Positions 31,225-38,133 of a stretch of 43,578 bases of DNA are shown in pieces. The stretch's first letter is position 1. The number at the start of each line of letters is the position of its first letter. Both the position numbers and the translations under genes were made by a program. The notes under the pieces were generated by a model, which worked only from the letters and a program-made list of their open reading frames with translations, was not told where the DNA came from and searched no databases. Origin of the DNA: Xenococcaceae cyanobacterium MO_188.B32 (GTDB lineage: Bacteria; Cyanobacteriota; Cyanobacteriia; Cyanobacteriales; Xenococcaceae); assembly GCA_030065635.1 (NCBI GenBank), contig JASJDJ010000047.1, positions 1-43,578 on the forward strand, written 5' to 3'.

Positions 31225-31968
31225 TCAAGTTAAAATTTGACAATGACCACTAAAGATGAACCATTGACCTTCAATTCCTTTGATTTCTATCCAAAAATGA
31301 CCCTCTTCCTCGGCTTCAGCATTGAGCAATTGATATTCTCCAGGGTCGATCGCTCTCATCTCTTTTTTAGAAATATAGCCCGATTGCTCGGTTGATGGCT
31401 TGAGAAGGGTTTTATGAGTAACGATCAGCTTGCCTGGAGTCTTTTCTGACAAGAGAGGAACTTCACCAATTAAACCCTGACAAATAGCTCGCGCCATCTT
31501 ATCGACATCTAAAAGAGCCATATCTTTGGCAGAATCAACAAAGGCACATTCGACCAAGATTGCGGGCATCTTGGTATGCTTGAGGACATAAAAATTAGCT
31601 GATTTCACCCCGCGATCGTAATAACCGAGCTGGCAAATTTCATCTAAAACATCGCGAGCAATTCTCTTGCCGAGCCGAGAAAGAGCGTAGATTTCCGACC
31701 CATAAGCCTTGCCACTCGAAGAAGCGTTAAAGTGGATGGAGACGAAGACGTTAGCATGAGCAATATTGGCTTTCCTGACTCTTTTCGCCAAAGAATCTTT
31801 CAAGCCTTGTGCGGAGTCTGGCAAGCAATCAATTGTAGTGTGTCCAGCTTTTTCTAGCAGTTCGCTCAACTTAGTGCCGACTGCCATAGTTAACTCATCT
31901 TCTGGTTTGATTCCTATCGCACCAGTGTCGTATCTTAAGTTATGCCCTATATCGATCGCGAATCGCAT
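31225..31968 (-). CDS. N-acetylmuramoyl-L-alanine amidase (Amidase_3) with C-terminal SH3-like domain
   Basis: 247 residues from ATG 31968. The longer frame to 32037 only translates a heptamer repeat (LPITYYLLLITYY) and is rejected as N-terminus. Zinc amidase signature: first His in FAIDIGHNLR (residue about 8), Glu in YGSEIYALSR (about 88), second His in VFVSIHFNASSSG (about 76) and the catalytic Glu in AILVECAFVD (about 138). It cleaves the amide bond between MurNAc and L-Ala in peptidoglycan. The C-terminal 60 residues (GYISKKEMRAIDPGEYQLLNAEAEEEGHFWIEIKG...QWFIFSGHC) look like an SH3-type wall-binding domain. There is no signal peptide, so as a phage endolysin it would need a holin; membrane-protein genes lie directly upstream. 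Confidence 0.85.
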   Translation of the reverse strand: MRFAIDIGHNLRYDTGAIGIKPEDELTMAVGTKLSELLEKAGHTTIDCLPDSAQGLKDSLAKRVRKANIAHANVFVSIHFNASSSGKAYGSEIYALSRLGKRIARDVLDEICQLGYYDRGVKSANFYVLKHTKMPAILVECAFVDSAKDMALLDVDKMARAICQGLIGEVPLLSEKTPGKLIVTHKTLLKPSTEQSGYISKKEMRAIDPGEYQLLNAEAEEEGHFWIEIKGIEGQWFIFSGHCQILT

Positions 31969-31970
31969 GA

Positions 31971-32017
31971 TTAATAAGTAATAAGTAATAAGTAATAGGT
32001 AATAGGTAATAGGTAGA
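31971..32017. repeat. Heptamer tandem repeat (taataag/taatagg)
   Basis: Six or more GTAATAA/GTAATAG units lie immediately upstream of the amidase start codon, on the gene's leader side, between it and the MITE-like element. Confidence 0.9.
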
Positions 32018-32020
32018 AAG

Positions 32021-32193
32021 CTGACTGCCTGACACAAGTACCTTAAAGCCTTTTCCTGTATAGGTTTTGTAATTTTCTAATCAAAGGTCATTTTAGAGTA
32101 AGGCGATCGCGCGATCGCATCGATATACCGATCTCGTGAAATACGATTTCCACGAAAAATATAGGGATTGACATAGATGTGTCAGGCAGTCAG
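32021..32193. mobile_element. MITE-like element with 16-bp terminal inverted repeats
   Basis: CTGACTGCCTGACACA (32021-32036) is exactly inverted at 32178-32193. Both ends are flanked outside by GTAGAAAG-type sequence (GGTAGAAAG before, GGGTAGAAAG after), which may be a target duplication in direct orientation. The 141-bp interior contains a doubled HIP1 site (GCGATCGCGCGATCGC near 32102) and no gene. The size and perfect ends fit a non-autonomous miniature transposon. Confidence 0.6.
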
Positions 32194-32227
32194 GGTAGAA
32201 AGTTTTCTTTATCTACTACCTTTTACC

Positions 32228-32632
32228 TTAGTGGTTTTCGTTTAACACTAGCTCAATATTTTTGTTAGCTATATCGGCTATTTGCTCCGCTTCTTTCTTG
32301 AGAGCTTCTAACTTATTTTGTCGCTCAATTTCTCCAACTCTTTGGATTGCAGGTTCGAGCATTTTTAAGGGTTGATTGTGTTCAATCAAATGGGAATATT
32401 CGGCAGTTAAAGCATTATAAGCTAATTCTTTTTGTTCGAGTTCGCTGGCTATTTCTTCTAGTTCTTTAGAGAGTTTTAGTAACTTGCTGGATTCAGCGAT
32501 AGTTTGAGTTTTTAGGTAGGCTATACCGATAGCTAAGCTTGACTTTTGAAACTCAGAAATAGCTATACCCGTACTGTAAATCAAGGTGCTTAAGCTAATA
32601 ACAAACCAAGCAAAACTAGGGACTTTAAACAT
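32228..32632 (-). CDS. Small membrane-anchored coiled-coil protein (spanin-like position)
   Basis: 134 residues. One N-terminal membrane span at about 5-28 (PSFAWFVISLSTLIYSTGIAI) is followed by a long coiled coil (KTQTIAESSKLLKLSKELEEIASELEQKELAYNALTAEYSHLI) and a charged helical tail. This is the topology of Rz-type spanins, which complete phage lysis by linking the membranes. There is no sequence-level family match, so this is inferred from topology and position next to the amidase. The gene overlaps the upstream coiled-coil gene by 8 bp, so the two are co-translated. Confidence 0.6.
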   Translation of the reverse strand: MFKVPSFAWFVISLSTLIYSTGIAISEFQKSSLAIGIAYLKTQTIAESSKLLKLSKELEEIASELEQKELAYNALTAEYSHLIEHNQPLKMLEPAIQRVGEIERQNKLEALKKEAEQIADIANKNIELVLNENH

Positions 32633-33167
32633 CTTCTTGTTTGGGAATGATTTCTATCTCTTTCGATTTAATCTCTTCTTCTTTTACTTTTATTTCTTGC
32701 TCGGTTTCTTGTTCTAATTTCTCAAAGGAGGTTTCAGCATCCTCAAGAGAAGCTTGCACTTTTTCTAAAGTTTTTTCCGTTCCTTCACTAATTACAGGTT
32801 TGCTTTCGATCGCTTCAATTTTTTCGGTTAAAGGTTGTAATTGATTGGTACAATAAGAACCTTTAATGGACTGAACTTCTGTTAGTAATTCTGCCTTAAA
32901 CTTCTTATACTCCTCCACATCTTTGTCGATAGTTTCGAGCAATTCTTTGGAGATATCAGTGGCTTCTTTAGCTTTTTTAGTAACTAGTTTCGCCTCGTTT
33001 AATTTGGCGGAGACTTTTAAGTTTTCATTGACAATTTGCAGATCGACGTTATCAGAAGAAAGACTTTTCCAGCCAAACCCAATCATGATAGCTGTTAACC
33101 CAAACCCGAAGGTAGAAAGGGAAATAGCTAGACCGATTTGGAGGGGACGAGGAAGGCTGTTAAACAT
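32625..33167 (-). CDS. Membrane-anchored coiled-coil protein
   Basis: 180 residues. The N-terminal span at about 10-30 (IGLAISLSTFGFGLTAIMIGFGW) is followed by acidic/lysine coiled coil for most of its length (LKVSAKLNEAKLVTKKAKEATDISKELLETI, LEDAETSFEKLEQETEQEIKVKEEEIKSKE). One cysteine is in GSYCTNQLQ. It has the same architecture as the next gene and overlaps it by 8 bp; together they may form a hetero-coiled-coil envelope complex, such as a spanin-like pair. Function is inferred from topology and neighbourhood only. The upstream gap is filled with heptamer arrays. Confidence 0.6.
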   Translation of the reverse strand: MFNSLPRPLQIGLAISLSTFGFGLTAIMIGFGWKSLSSDNVDLQIVNENLKVSAKLNEAKLVTKKAKEATDISKELLETIDKDVEEYKKFKAELLTEVQSIKGSYCTNQLQPLTEKIEAIESKPVISEGTEKTLEKVQASLEDAETSFEKLEQETEQEIKVKEEEIKSKEIEIIPKQEDV

Positions 33168-33170
33168 AAA

Positions 33171-33327
33171 GTAAGAGGTAAGAGGTTAGAAGTTAGAACT
33201 AAGAGGTAAGAACTAAGAGGTAAGAACTAAGAGGTAAGAACTAAGAGGTGTTTTCACTTCTTATTTCTTATTTCTTATTTCTTATTTCTTCTCTAGCCTT
33301 CTGCCATCTGCCCTCTGCCGTCTGCCT
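33171..33327. repeat. Compound heptamer arrays in inverted pair (gaggtaagaactaa ... cttattt)
   Basis: AAGAGGT/AAGAACT units (33171-33250) are followed by inverted CTTATTT units (33257-33290) and then CTCTGCC/TCTGCCG units (33298-33327). The last block lies inside the next gene's 3' end and encodes its final residues (DGRGQMAEG). The first two blocks can pair as a long hairpin. Confidence 0.85.
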
Positions 33328-33634
33328 TTCCCAGTGCTGCTCCCAGGCGAAAATCGCGAATAACTAATTTAGTTAAGTTTTGAATTTCTGCATAACTCAA
33401 CTCTCGATCGCTTGCTGCTTTGATAGATTCTTGAATCAATTCGACAAAGCGATACTTACCTCCCAGCTTGTCTAAAAATTCTGGATCGATCGACTGGTAA
33501 ACTTTGTAAGCTAATTGGTACTCTTTGGATCTAGCCAGTTTTTCTATTTGTTTTTCTAGAAAAGGTAGAACTGCACCAATCAGCAGCCAGATAAAAGGCT
33601 GGAAATCAACTAATATTTCGATAAATTTGTTCAT
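33293..33634 (-). CDS. Putative holin-like membrane protein
   Basis: 113 residues from ATG 33634 (MNKFIEILVDFQPFIWLLIG); the longer frame to 33685 lacks support and overlaps the coupled upstream gene. One N-terminal membrane span at about 11-28 (FIWLLIGAVLPFLEKQI) is followed by an amphipathic helical domain, YQLAYKVYQSIDPEFLDKLGGKYRFVELIQESI, then SYAEIQNLTKLVIRDF. Span plus A-K-GGKY-helix layout resembles LLH-type phage holins. It would let the signal-less amidase reach the wall. Its start codon overlaps the stop of the 44-residue gene (ATGA), and its last residues derive from heptamers. Confidence 0.55.
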   Translation of the reverse strand: MNKFIEILVDFQPFIWLLIGAVLPFLEKQIEKLARSKEYQLAYKVYQSIDPEFLDKLGGKYRFVELIQESIKAASDRELSYAEIQNLTKLVIRDFRLGAALGKADGRGQMAEG

Positions 33635-33765
33635 GATAATAATAAGAAGATTTGTAAAGAAAGAGCTAGAATAACGAGTCTCCAAAAGAAAATCTCATGG
33701 CGCAAATATCTAATTTTGCGCTGATTAATCCTTTCTAAATATTCAAAAGCGTTGTCAATGGACAT
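33631..33765 (-). CDS. 44-residue membrane miniprotein coupled to the holin-like gene
   Basis: From ATG 33765: MSIDNAFEYLERINQRKIRY then LRHEIFFWRLVILALSLQIF and LLLS. It has a basic amphipathic start and a C-terminal membrane span (WRLVILALSLQIFLLL). The TGA stop overlaps the next ATG in ATGA, a clear translational-coupling arrangement, which also supports the start I chose for the holin-like gene. It is a candidate holin partner or antiholin by position, with no family recognised. Confidence 0.55.
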   Translation of the reverse strand: MSIDNAFEYLERINQRKIRYLRHEIFFWRLVILALSLQIFLLLS

Positions 33766-33780
33766 GATAGAAGGAAGTTT

Positions 33781-33806
33781 CTTGGTAGCACGGGACAGCT
33801 ACCAAG
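33781..33806. other. 9-bp hairpin upstream of the lysis cluster
   Basis: CTTGGTAGC (33781-33789) and GCTACCAAG (33798-33806) pair around ACGGGACA. There is no T-run on the minus strand side, so a regulatory or processed-RNA hairpin is as likely as a terminator. The surrounding gap 33766-33899 holds no convincing gene. Confidence 0.5.
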
Positions 33807-33899
33807 GAAAGGTAGAATTGCGAGCAATTATTTTCTCTCTATTAATACCCATTTTGAAGAGCAGAATTAAAATGTTTATTCGAGCAAATCTAAAGACGA

Positions 33900-34151
33900 T
33901 TAAGAACCTTGCAGTTGTGCAGCTATGCGAGCCTGAGCGATCGATTCTATGCTCTCATAGAGACTTTTGAGTTCGGGGTCGGCTTCCTCGTAGCCAACCT
34001 CAAAGACTTGGTTGTGTACGGGTGTCTGTGCGTCGGCAGCAGCAAAAAAATTGACATGTACAAATGCCACTTTGCTATCAAAATTGATATTAAGTTCACC
34101 AATTTTCCAATGATTAATTGTTAATGTCCCGAATTGAGTCTGGATCTGCAT
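33900..34151 (-). CDS. Hypothetical small phage-type protein (83 aa)
   Basis: MQIQTQFGTLTINHWKIGEL, then NINFDSKVAFVHVNFFAAAD and a helical end SLYESIESIAQARIAAQLQ. A beta-sheet N-terminal half is followed by a helix. It is unrecognised but well formed and lies at the head of the leftward lysis-side genes, with heptamer arrays upstream. Similar small beta proteins occur among tail genes, but nothing specific can be claimed. Confidence 0.5.
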   Translation of the reverse strand: MQIQTQFGTLTINHWKIGELNINFDSKVAFVHVNFFAAADAQTPVHNQVFEVGYEEADPELKSLYESIESIAQARIAAQLQGS

Positions 34152-34162
34152 AATTTTTAAAT

Positions 34163-34200
34163 CTTAGCTTTTAGCTTTTAGCTTTTAGCTTTTAGCTTTA
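34163..34200. repeat. Heptamer array (agctttt), left flank of S23 gene
   Basis: Five AGCTTTT units lie upstream of the four-helix-bundle gene. Opposite-orientation units (AGCTAAT) flank its 3' end at 34689-34716. Confidence 0.85.
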
Positions 34201-34230
34201 TAATAACTCTAAGTTTTTTTTAAAATAACA

Positions 34231-34702
34231 ATGCAAGATTTTACTAAATTAAAAGTTTGGCTTTTTTAGCTTTTAGCTCTTAGCTTTTAGCTCTTAGCTT
34301 TATAACATTAATTAGCTTAGTTCTTAGACTAATAAGAATTTAAACTAATAGCTAATAGCTAATGGCTAATAGCTATTCAAGCACACTTTTACAGTCAATC
34401 TTTACAAAATAACTAATAGCTTTCCTGCGGAGGAAAAGTATGGATTGACTAATCAATTAAGGAGGGCATCTATATCGGTCAGTTCCAATATTGCCGAAGG
34501 CTGCGGTCGAAATGGCGATGCTCAATTTAAGCATTTTCTCGACATAGCTCAAGGAAGTGCTTATGAAGTTAGAAGTCAAATTTTTGTAGCCCGTGATTTG
34601 CATTATATAGACTTAGAAACCTTTAAGTTGTTAGATGAAAAAATCATTGAAATATCCAAAATGATTAATTCTTTAGTACAAAAACTAACAGCTAATAGCT
34701 AA
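34231..34702 (+). pseudogene. Four-helix-bundle (S23/TIGR02436) gene interrupted by heptamer element
   Basis: The gene starts at ATG 34231, MQDFTKLKVW, the conserved N-terminus of the S23/four-helix-bundle family. It is then interrupted by 118 bp of heptamer DNA with stops (34261-34378) and resumes at KHTFTVNLYKITNSFPAEEK, YGLTNQLRRASISVSSNIAE, GCGRNGDAQFKHFLDIAQGS and AYEVRSQIFVARDL to TAG 34700-34702. All family landmarks (NQLRRA..S...NIAEG, FL..A.GS..E...) are present. Intact homologues are about 115-120 residues and lie in 23S rRNA intervening sequences or free-standing; the exact role is unknown. Translation from the later ATG would lack helix 1. Confidence 0.8.
34261..34378. repeat. 118-bp inverted heptamer element inserted in S23 gene
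   Basis: The left side has AGCTTTT/AGCTCTT units (34269-34300). The right side has CTAATAG/CTAATGG units (34345-34375) in opposite orientation, so the element can fold on itself. The interior, ATAACATTAATTAGCTTAGT and on, has no gene. It interrupts the VW..KAH region of the four-helix-bundle frame. Confidence 0.75.
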
Positions 34703-34716
34703 TAGCTAATAGCTAT
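34689..34716. repeat. Heptamer array (agctaat) after S23 gene
   Basis: Three to four AGCTAAT units begin inside the last codons of the S23 frame (TANS) and run to the 3' end of the YadA-like gene at 34713. Confidence 0.85.
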
Positions 34717-35624
34717 ATTAACTGTGTGTACTTCCAAGCTCCGTTTACCCGAACATACAGGCGCAAATTGATTCTATCTACCCAGAGCGTTCCTTCTCTC
34801 GGACTTCCAGTCGGTGCGCCGTCTCCAACCTTGGCGCAGATACCATTGTCCGCAGAGGCAATAGTTGAATTTTGGAATTTTAAGGTCGAAGTTTCCGAGT
34901 TAGTTCCCGTGCCAATCTGAGCAGAATTACTTTGATTACAGATAGCAGCATTACCGATCGCGATCGAGTTAGAGCAGTTCTCAGCCTTGCTCGAAACTCC
35001 CGCAACCAGGTTGTTATTCGCATCTGCCAATCCTCCCCAGACAGAGCAGCTTGCCCCCACGATTGTATTATGATTGCATACATAAGGTGACTGCCCATTA
35101 GAACTGCCCTGACTGCCAATCACAGTGCTTTGATGTCCCGATACATAGGATTGATAGCCGATCGCTATAGCTTGATAGCCTAGAATCTTTGAACTGTAGC
35201 CGATCCCTACAGCCCCTTCAGAAAAAGAATTGCTCTGCACGAATGCGCCCAAACCTATAGCTCGCTGCTTGGTAATCGCCCCCGCATAGCCCAACATTAT
35301 GCCGTCGGTTGCCCCACCATAGACATTTCCCAGAAAAGAAAGCGATCGCCCCGCTTGAACGTTTGAACCTCTACCTAAAGCCACCGAATAAAAGCTAGTG
35401 GCATTCGTGCTAGTTCCTATTGCCAAACTGTGTGTACCAGAAGCATTAGAATTTGTGCCGAAATTAATAGCTCCTAAACTACTATTCAGTTTCATGCTAT
35501 CAATCGGATATTTATCGACATCCAGTTCATCTAAAGCAGCTTCAACTTGATCGGCGGACAAGTTGCTGCCACTGTTATCATATTGAATTTCGCGGGCATT
35601 ATAGCTACGATACTTAAAAGTCAT
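34713..35624 (-). CDS. YadA-like head-repeat tail fibre/adhesin (303 aa)
   Basis: The N-terminus SNLSADQVEAALDELDVDK is the trimerising segment often seen in phage fibres. Residues about 50-250 are a left-handed beta-roll of YadA-head 14-residue repeats: SLAIGTSTNATSFYSVALGRGSNV, IGLGAFVQSNSFSEGAVGIGYSS, QAIAIGYQSYVSGHQSTVIGSQG, NSIAIGNAAICNQSNSAQIGTG. The C-terminus ends in GSPREGTLWVDRINLRLYVRVNGAWKYTQ, a small attachment module. There is no signal peptide or outer-membrane anchor, so it is a virion fibre rather than an autotransporter. It is 4 bp from the next gene and converges on the S23 relic. Confidence 0.8.
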   Translation of the reverse strand: MTFKYRSYNAREIQYDNSGSNLSADQVEAALDELDVDKYPIDSMKLNSSLGAINFGTNSNASGTHSLAIGTSTNATSFYSVALGRGSNVQAGRSLSFLGNVYGGATDGIMLGYAGAITKQRAIGLGAFVQSNSFSEGAVGIGYSSKILGYQAIAIGYQSYVSGHQSTVIGSQGSSNGQSPYVCNHNTIVGASCSVWGGLADANNNLVAGVSSKAENCSNSIAIGNAAICNQSNSAQIGTGTNSETSTLKFQNSTIASADNGICAKVGDGAPTGSPREGTLWVDRINLRLYVRVNGAWKYTQLI

Positions 35625-35628
35625 ATTC

Positions 35629-36846
35629 TCAAGGATTGATTAAAGTGAACAAATAATCGATCGCCTCCTGTAAGGTATTAGCAGGGATACCAGTAGTGCT
35701 GTTGTCATAGTTGATGCCACCAAGGATAGAAAAAGGATCTCTCTCGATCGTTGCTCCAGAAATGTTGATATTCTTAAGAAAGGCAGTATTGACCAATCGA
35801 ATCGCGCTCGCTCCACCGCTAAAAGTATGAGCCGAAAAATTGTAATTGACATTGTTAAATTCCTCTGGGGTCTGGCAGTTGACGTATTTGAGAATCGAGG
35901 TATCCCAAAAGGTTCTATTTCCCTGCACGTCAATATTTGAGGGAAAATCTTTGAGGTTGCAATTTTGGAAACTAAGCAGAGTTTTAGTTTGCGGATCGCC
36001 TCCCAGGTTCTCAAAGGTGAGCCACGTACTCTTAAACTCGATCGTCGTGTTAACAATTTTAGAGGTAACAGTCCACCAACGGTTGTTTAATCTGGGATTC
36101 CGCAGGATAATATTACAAGCCTCAACGATAAAAATACCCTTATAAGTACAGTTGATTGTAGAAACTTGGCAATAATAATATTCAGCAGCAATTTGAGAAA
36201 AGTCAACGTTTAGATTACTCCGATAAAATCTGAGTCGCCCGTTATTGCCGTTAGTAATCTGGTTAAGAGAAGTGCTTCGGCAGTTATCAAAGTCTACATC
36301 CAATTCACCAAAATCCACATTATCGAAAGACATTTTACCGCCTTCGACGATCAGCTTTGTACAATCGCCCTTAACGAAATTAATGCCCTCTAAATTAAGC
36401 GTCAGCGCAGACCAGTTAGTAAAATACGCTTCGGTACTTCCCTGATATGCCACAAAAGTGATTGTGGTATTATTCCCTTTAAAGGTAATCTGTCCCGAAC
36501 CAGTAAAAGCTGGAAGATACCAACAGTTAAGAGTGTGCGTATCTCCTAAGTCAAAAATCAGATGCCCCGAAATCTCATATTTGTTAGACAGGACAATCAG
36601 AGCTTCCTCGATGGCAGCAAAAGCATCTGCTTCTGTCTCGCCTGAATTCCCAAAGTTAGAAGACTGGCGCACATAATAAGTTCGTTCATCTTGTAGTAGA
36701 ACTTTTAAAACCAGACCTTCTGTATTGACAGCATTGCCTCCCAAGCCAATTAAATCGGTGAGGGTGGCGACAGATTTTTCCGTACCATTGTCATCGTATT
36801 TAATTCTGCCATCACTTTCATCAATCCTGAGATTTCGGTAAAGCAT
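35629..36846 (-). CDS. Beta-helix tail spike/fibre protein (405 aa)
   Basis: The N-terminal stub MLYRNLRIDESDGRIKYDDN, then TEKSVATLTDLIGL, matches the style of fibre attachment domains. Residues about 55-345 are a right-handed parallel beta-helix typical of tail spikes: TYYVRQSSNFGNSGETEADAFAAIEEAL, GQITFKGNNTTITF, LTLNLEGINF, MSFDNVDFGELDVDFDNC, FIVEACNIILRN, TLLSFQNCNLKDF. The C-terminus (STTGIPANTLQEAIDYLFTLIN) resembles the DQVEAALDEL-type motif of its neighbours. It probably binds or degrades host surface polysaccharide; no catalytic residues can be assigned. It is 4 bp upstream of the YadA-like gene. Confidence 0.7.
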   Translation of the reverse strand: MLYRNLRIDESDGRIKYDDNGTEKSVATLTDLIGLGGNAVNTEGLVLKVLLQDERTYYVRQSSNFGNSGETEADAFAAIEEALIVLSNKYEISGHLIFDLGDTHTLNCWYLPAFTGSGQITFKGNNTTITFVAYQGSTEAYFTNWSALTLNLEGINFVKGDCTKLIVEGGKMSFDNVDFGELDVDFDNCRSTSLNQITNGNNGRLRFYRSNLNVDFSQIAAEYYYCQVSTINCTYKGIFIVEACNIILRNPRLNNRWWTVTSKIVNTTIEFKSTWLTFENLGGDPQTKTLLSFQNCNLKDFPSNIDVQGNRTFWDTSILKYVNCQTPEEFNNVNYNFSAHTFSGGASAIRLVNTAFLKNINISGATIERDPFSILGGINYDNSTTGIPANTLQEAIDYLFTLINP

Positions 36847-36848
36847 GA

Positions 36849-36884
36849 TAATTACTAATTACTAATTACTAATTACTAATTACT
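36849..36884. repeat. Heptamer tandem repeat (attacta)
   Basis: Five ATTACTA units fill the gap between two leftward fibre genes and overlap the last codons and stop of the 386-residue gene, whose 3' end lies at 36880. Confidence 0.9.
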
Positions 36885-38040
36885 TGTTAGCAATCCACCC
36901 AATTGTGGCATCGAGATATTTAAATTCCGTCATCGCACCATCCTCGTTAAAAGTAAAGGTGTCGGCAGTGCCATAGAGGTTTTGACCTGCCGTAGCAAAA
37001 TCAATAATTATATTGTTAGTGGCGGAATTGGCTCTTGAATCAACTACGGCAAACTTATCGCCAGGAGCAGGAGCAGGAGGGGGAGTAACGGTAACTGGTA
37101 ATGCCGTACAATCTACTGGCTCTAGGTTGCCAATAGTAGCGGTAAAATCTGCTGTTTGCTCTGTACCGACAATTAGAGCAGTTTCGGCAGTGCTGTTAAG
37201 TTGGGCAATACTGGCAAATGCTTCATCGATCGCGCCCTGTACCTCAGTGCTGGTAGCTCCAGAGGTTGTATTATCAAAACCAATCTGACTGGCTGTTTCA
37301 TCGATATTGCGGTTAACGATCGTCCATTCGGCTTCGGTGCTAGCATTGTCTGCTTCGGCAATCAGCACGTCGCCTACCGTTACATCAATAGTAAAAAATT
37401 GCCCGTCAACAGTAACGGTATACATGTCCCCGATTTCAACCCCAGAAGGTGCAGTATCTAGATCTGGGGCATTCGTACCCGCATCGTATCCGCCCTTGTA
37501 GGTAACGCCTCCTGCAATTTGACCGTCCAGTGTCCCAAACTTAGTGTCGATCGCCTCAAAATGAGAGGTCACATTATCCTCGTCGGCAGGGACATAATTT
37601 GTAGCTACGTGAGAGGTGTACAACCCTTCGGCATTGGCTAGGGTGTTGGTTAAAAACTGGAAGGAACTAGAAGCATTATTAGTCCCAGAGCCAAGTTGAA
37701 CCGCGTTATTGACATTCTCGCCAACGGTCGCACTATCACCAATAGCAATGCTATTAGTAGCTAGCCCGATTGTAGACCCCGAACCAATTACGATCGAGTT
37801 TTCGCCTTCGGCATCGCCAGAGCCAAGGACAATGGCATTATTGCCCGAAGCATCCCCAGGCGTTACCAGTCCAAAGGGATTGATATCAAAATAGGAGAGG
37901 TTAGCGGTACTCGTTTCTAAATCCGCTATGCGAACTACAACTTCGTCGATCGCAGCCTCGGCTTTATCAGCAGCTAAGCCACTAATAGTATTGTTGTAGT
38001 CTAAAGTAGTTAAGTCAATAGGATTATATAGGATCGGCAT
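36880..38040 (-). CDS. Fibre protein with YadA-like repeats and a duplicated C-terminal module (386 aa)
   Basis: From ATG 38040 (PILYNPIDLTTLDYNNTISG); the ORF's extra 13 residues upstream lack support. The LAADKAEAAIDEV motif at about 22-33 is followed by YadA-type repeats (NAIVLGSGDAEGENSIVIGSGS, NSIAIGDSATVGENVNNAVQLG). A middle domain at about 170-255 reads TYKGGYDAGTNAPDLDTAPS then GDMYTVTVDGQFFTIDVTVGDVLIAE, a common phage-fibre fold. The C-terminal 95 residues (DFTATIGNLEPVDCTALPVT...FAVVDSRANSATNNIIIDF...GWIANK) are repeated in the adjacent 148-residue gene. It is probably a virion fibre subunit. Confidence 0.75.
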   Translation of the reverse strand: MPILYNPIDLTTLDYNNTISGLAADKAEAAIDEVVVRIADLETSTANLSYFDINPFGLVTPGDASGNNAIVLGSGDAEGENSIVIGSGSTIGLATNSIAIGDSATVGENVNNAVQLGSGTNNASSSFQFLTNTLANAEGLYTSHVATNYVPADEDNVTSHFEAIDTKFGTLDGQIAGGVTYKGGYDAGTNAPDLDTAPSGVEIGDMYTVTVDGQFFTIDVTVGDVLIAEADNASTEAEWTIVNRNIDETASQIGFDNTTSGATSTEVQGAIDEAFASIAQLNSTAETALIVGTEQTADFTATIGNLEPVDCTALPVTVTPPPAPAPGDKFAVVDSRANSATNNIIIDFATAGQNLYGTADTFTFNEDGAMTEFKYLDATIGWIANK

Positions 38041-38081
38041 TTTTTTAAAGAGAATGACTACGGTATTAGTTTTCCCCAAAG

Positions 38082-38133
38082 GAAGTGAGAAGTTAGAACT
38101 TGCTAACTACTTCTCACTTCTAATTTCTTACTT
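38082..38133. repeat. Inverted heptamer pair (gaagtgagaagttag)
   Basis: GAAGTGAGAAGTTAG (38082-) pairs with CTAACTACTTCTCACTTC across a short AACTTG loop. The right end reaches the last residues of the 148-residue gene (SEK, stop at 38128). Confidence 0.8.

Noticed and set aside
34231-35624. Diversity-generating retroelement: an Avd-like four-helix bundle next to a tail fibre 3' end
   Set aside because: No reverse transcriptase and no template/variable repeat with adenine-specific differences was seen. The fibre C-terminus is not a C-type lectin, the genes are convergent rather than co-directional, and the sequence fits the S23 family better.
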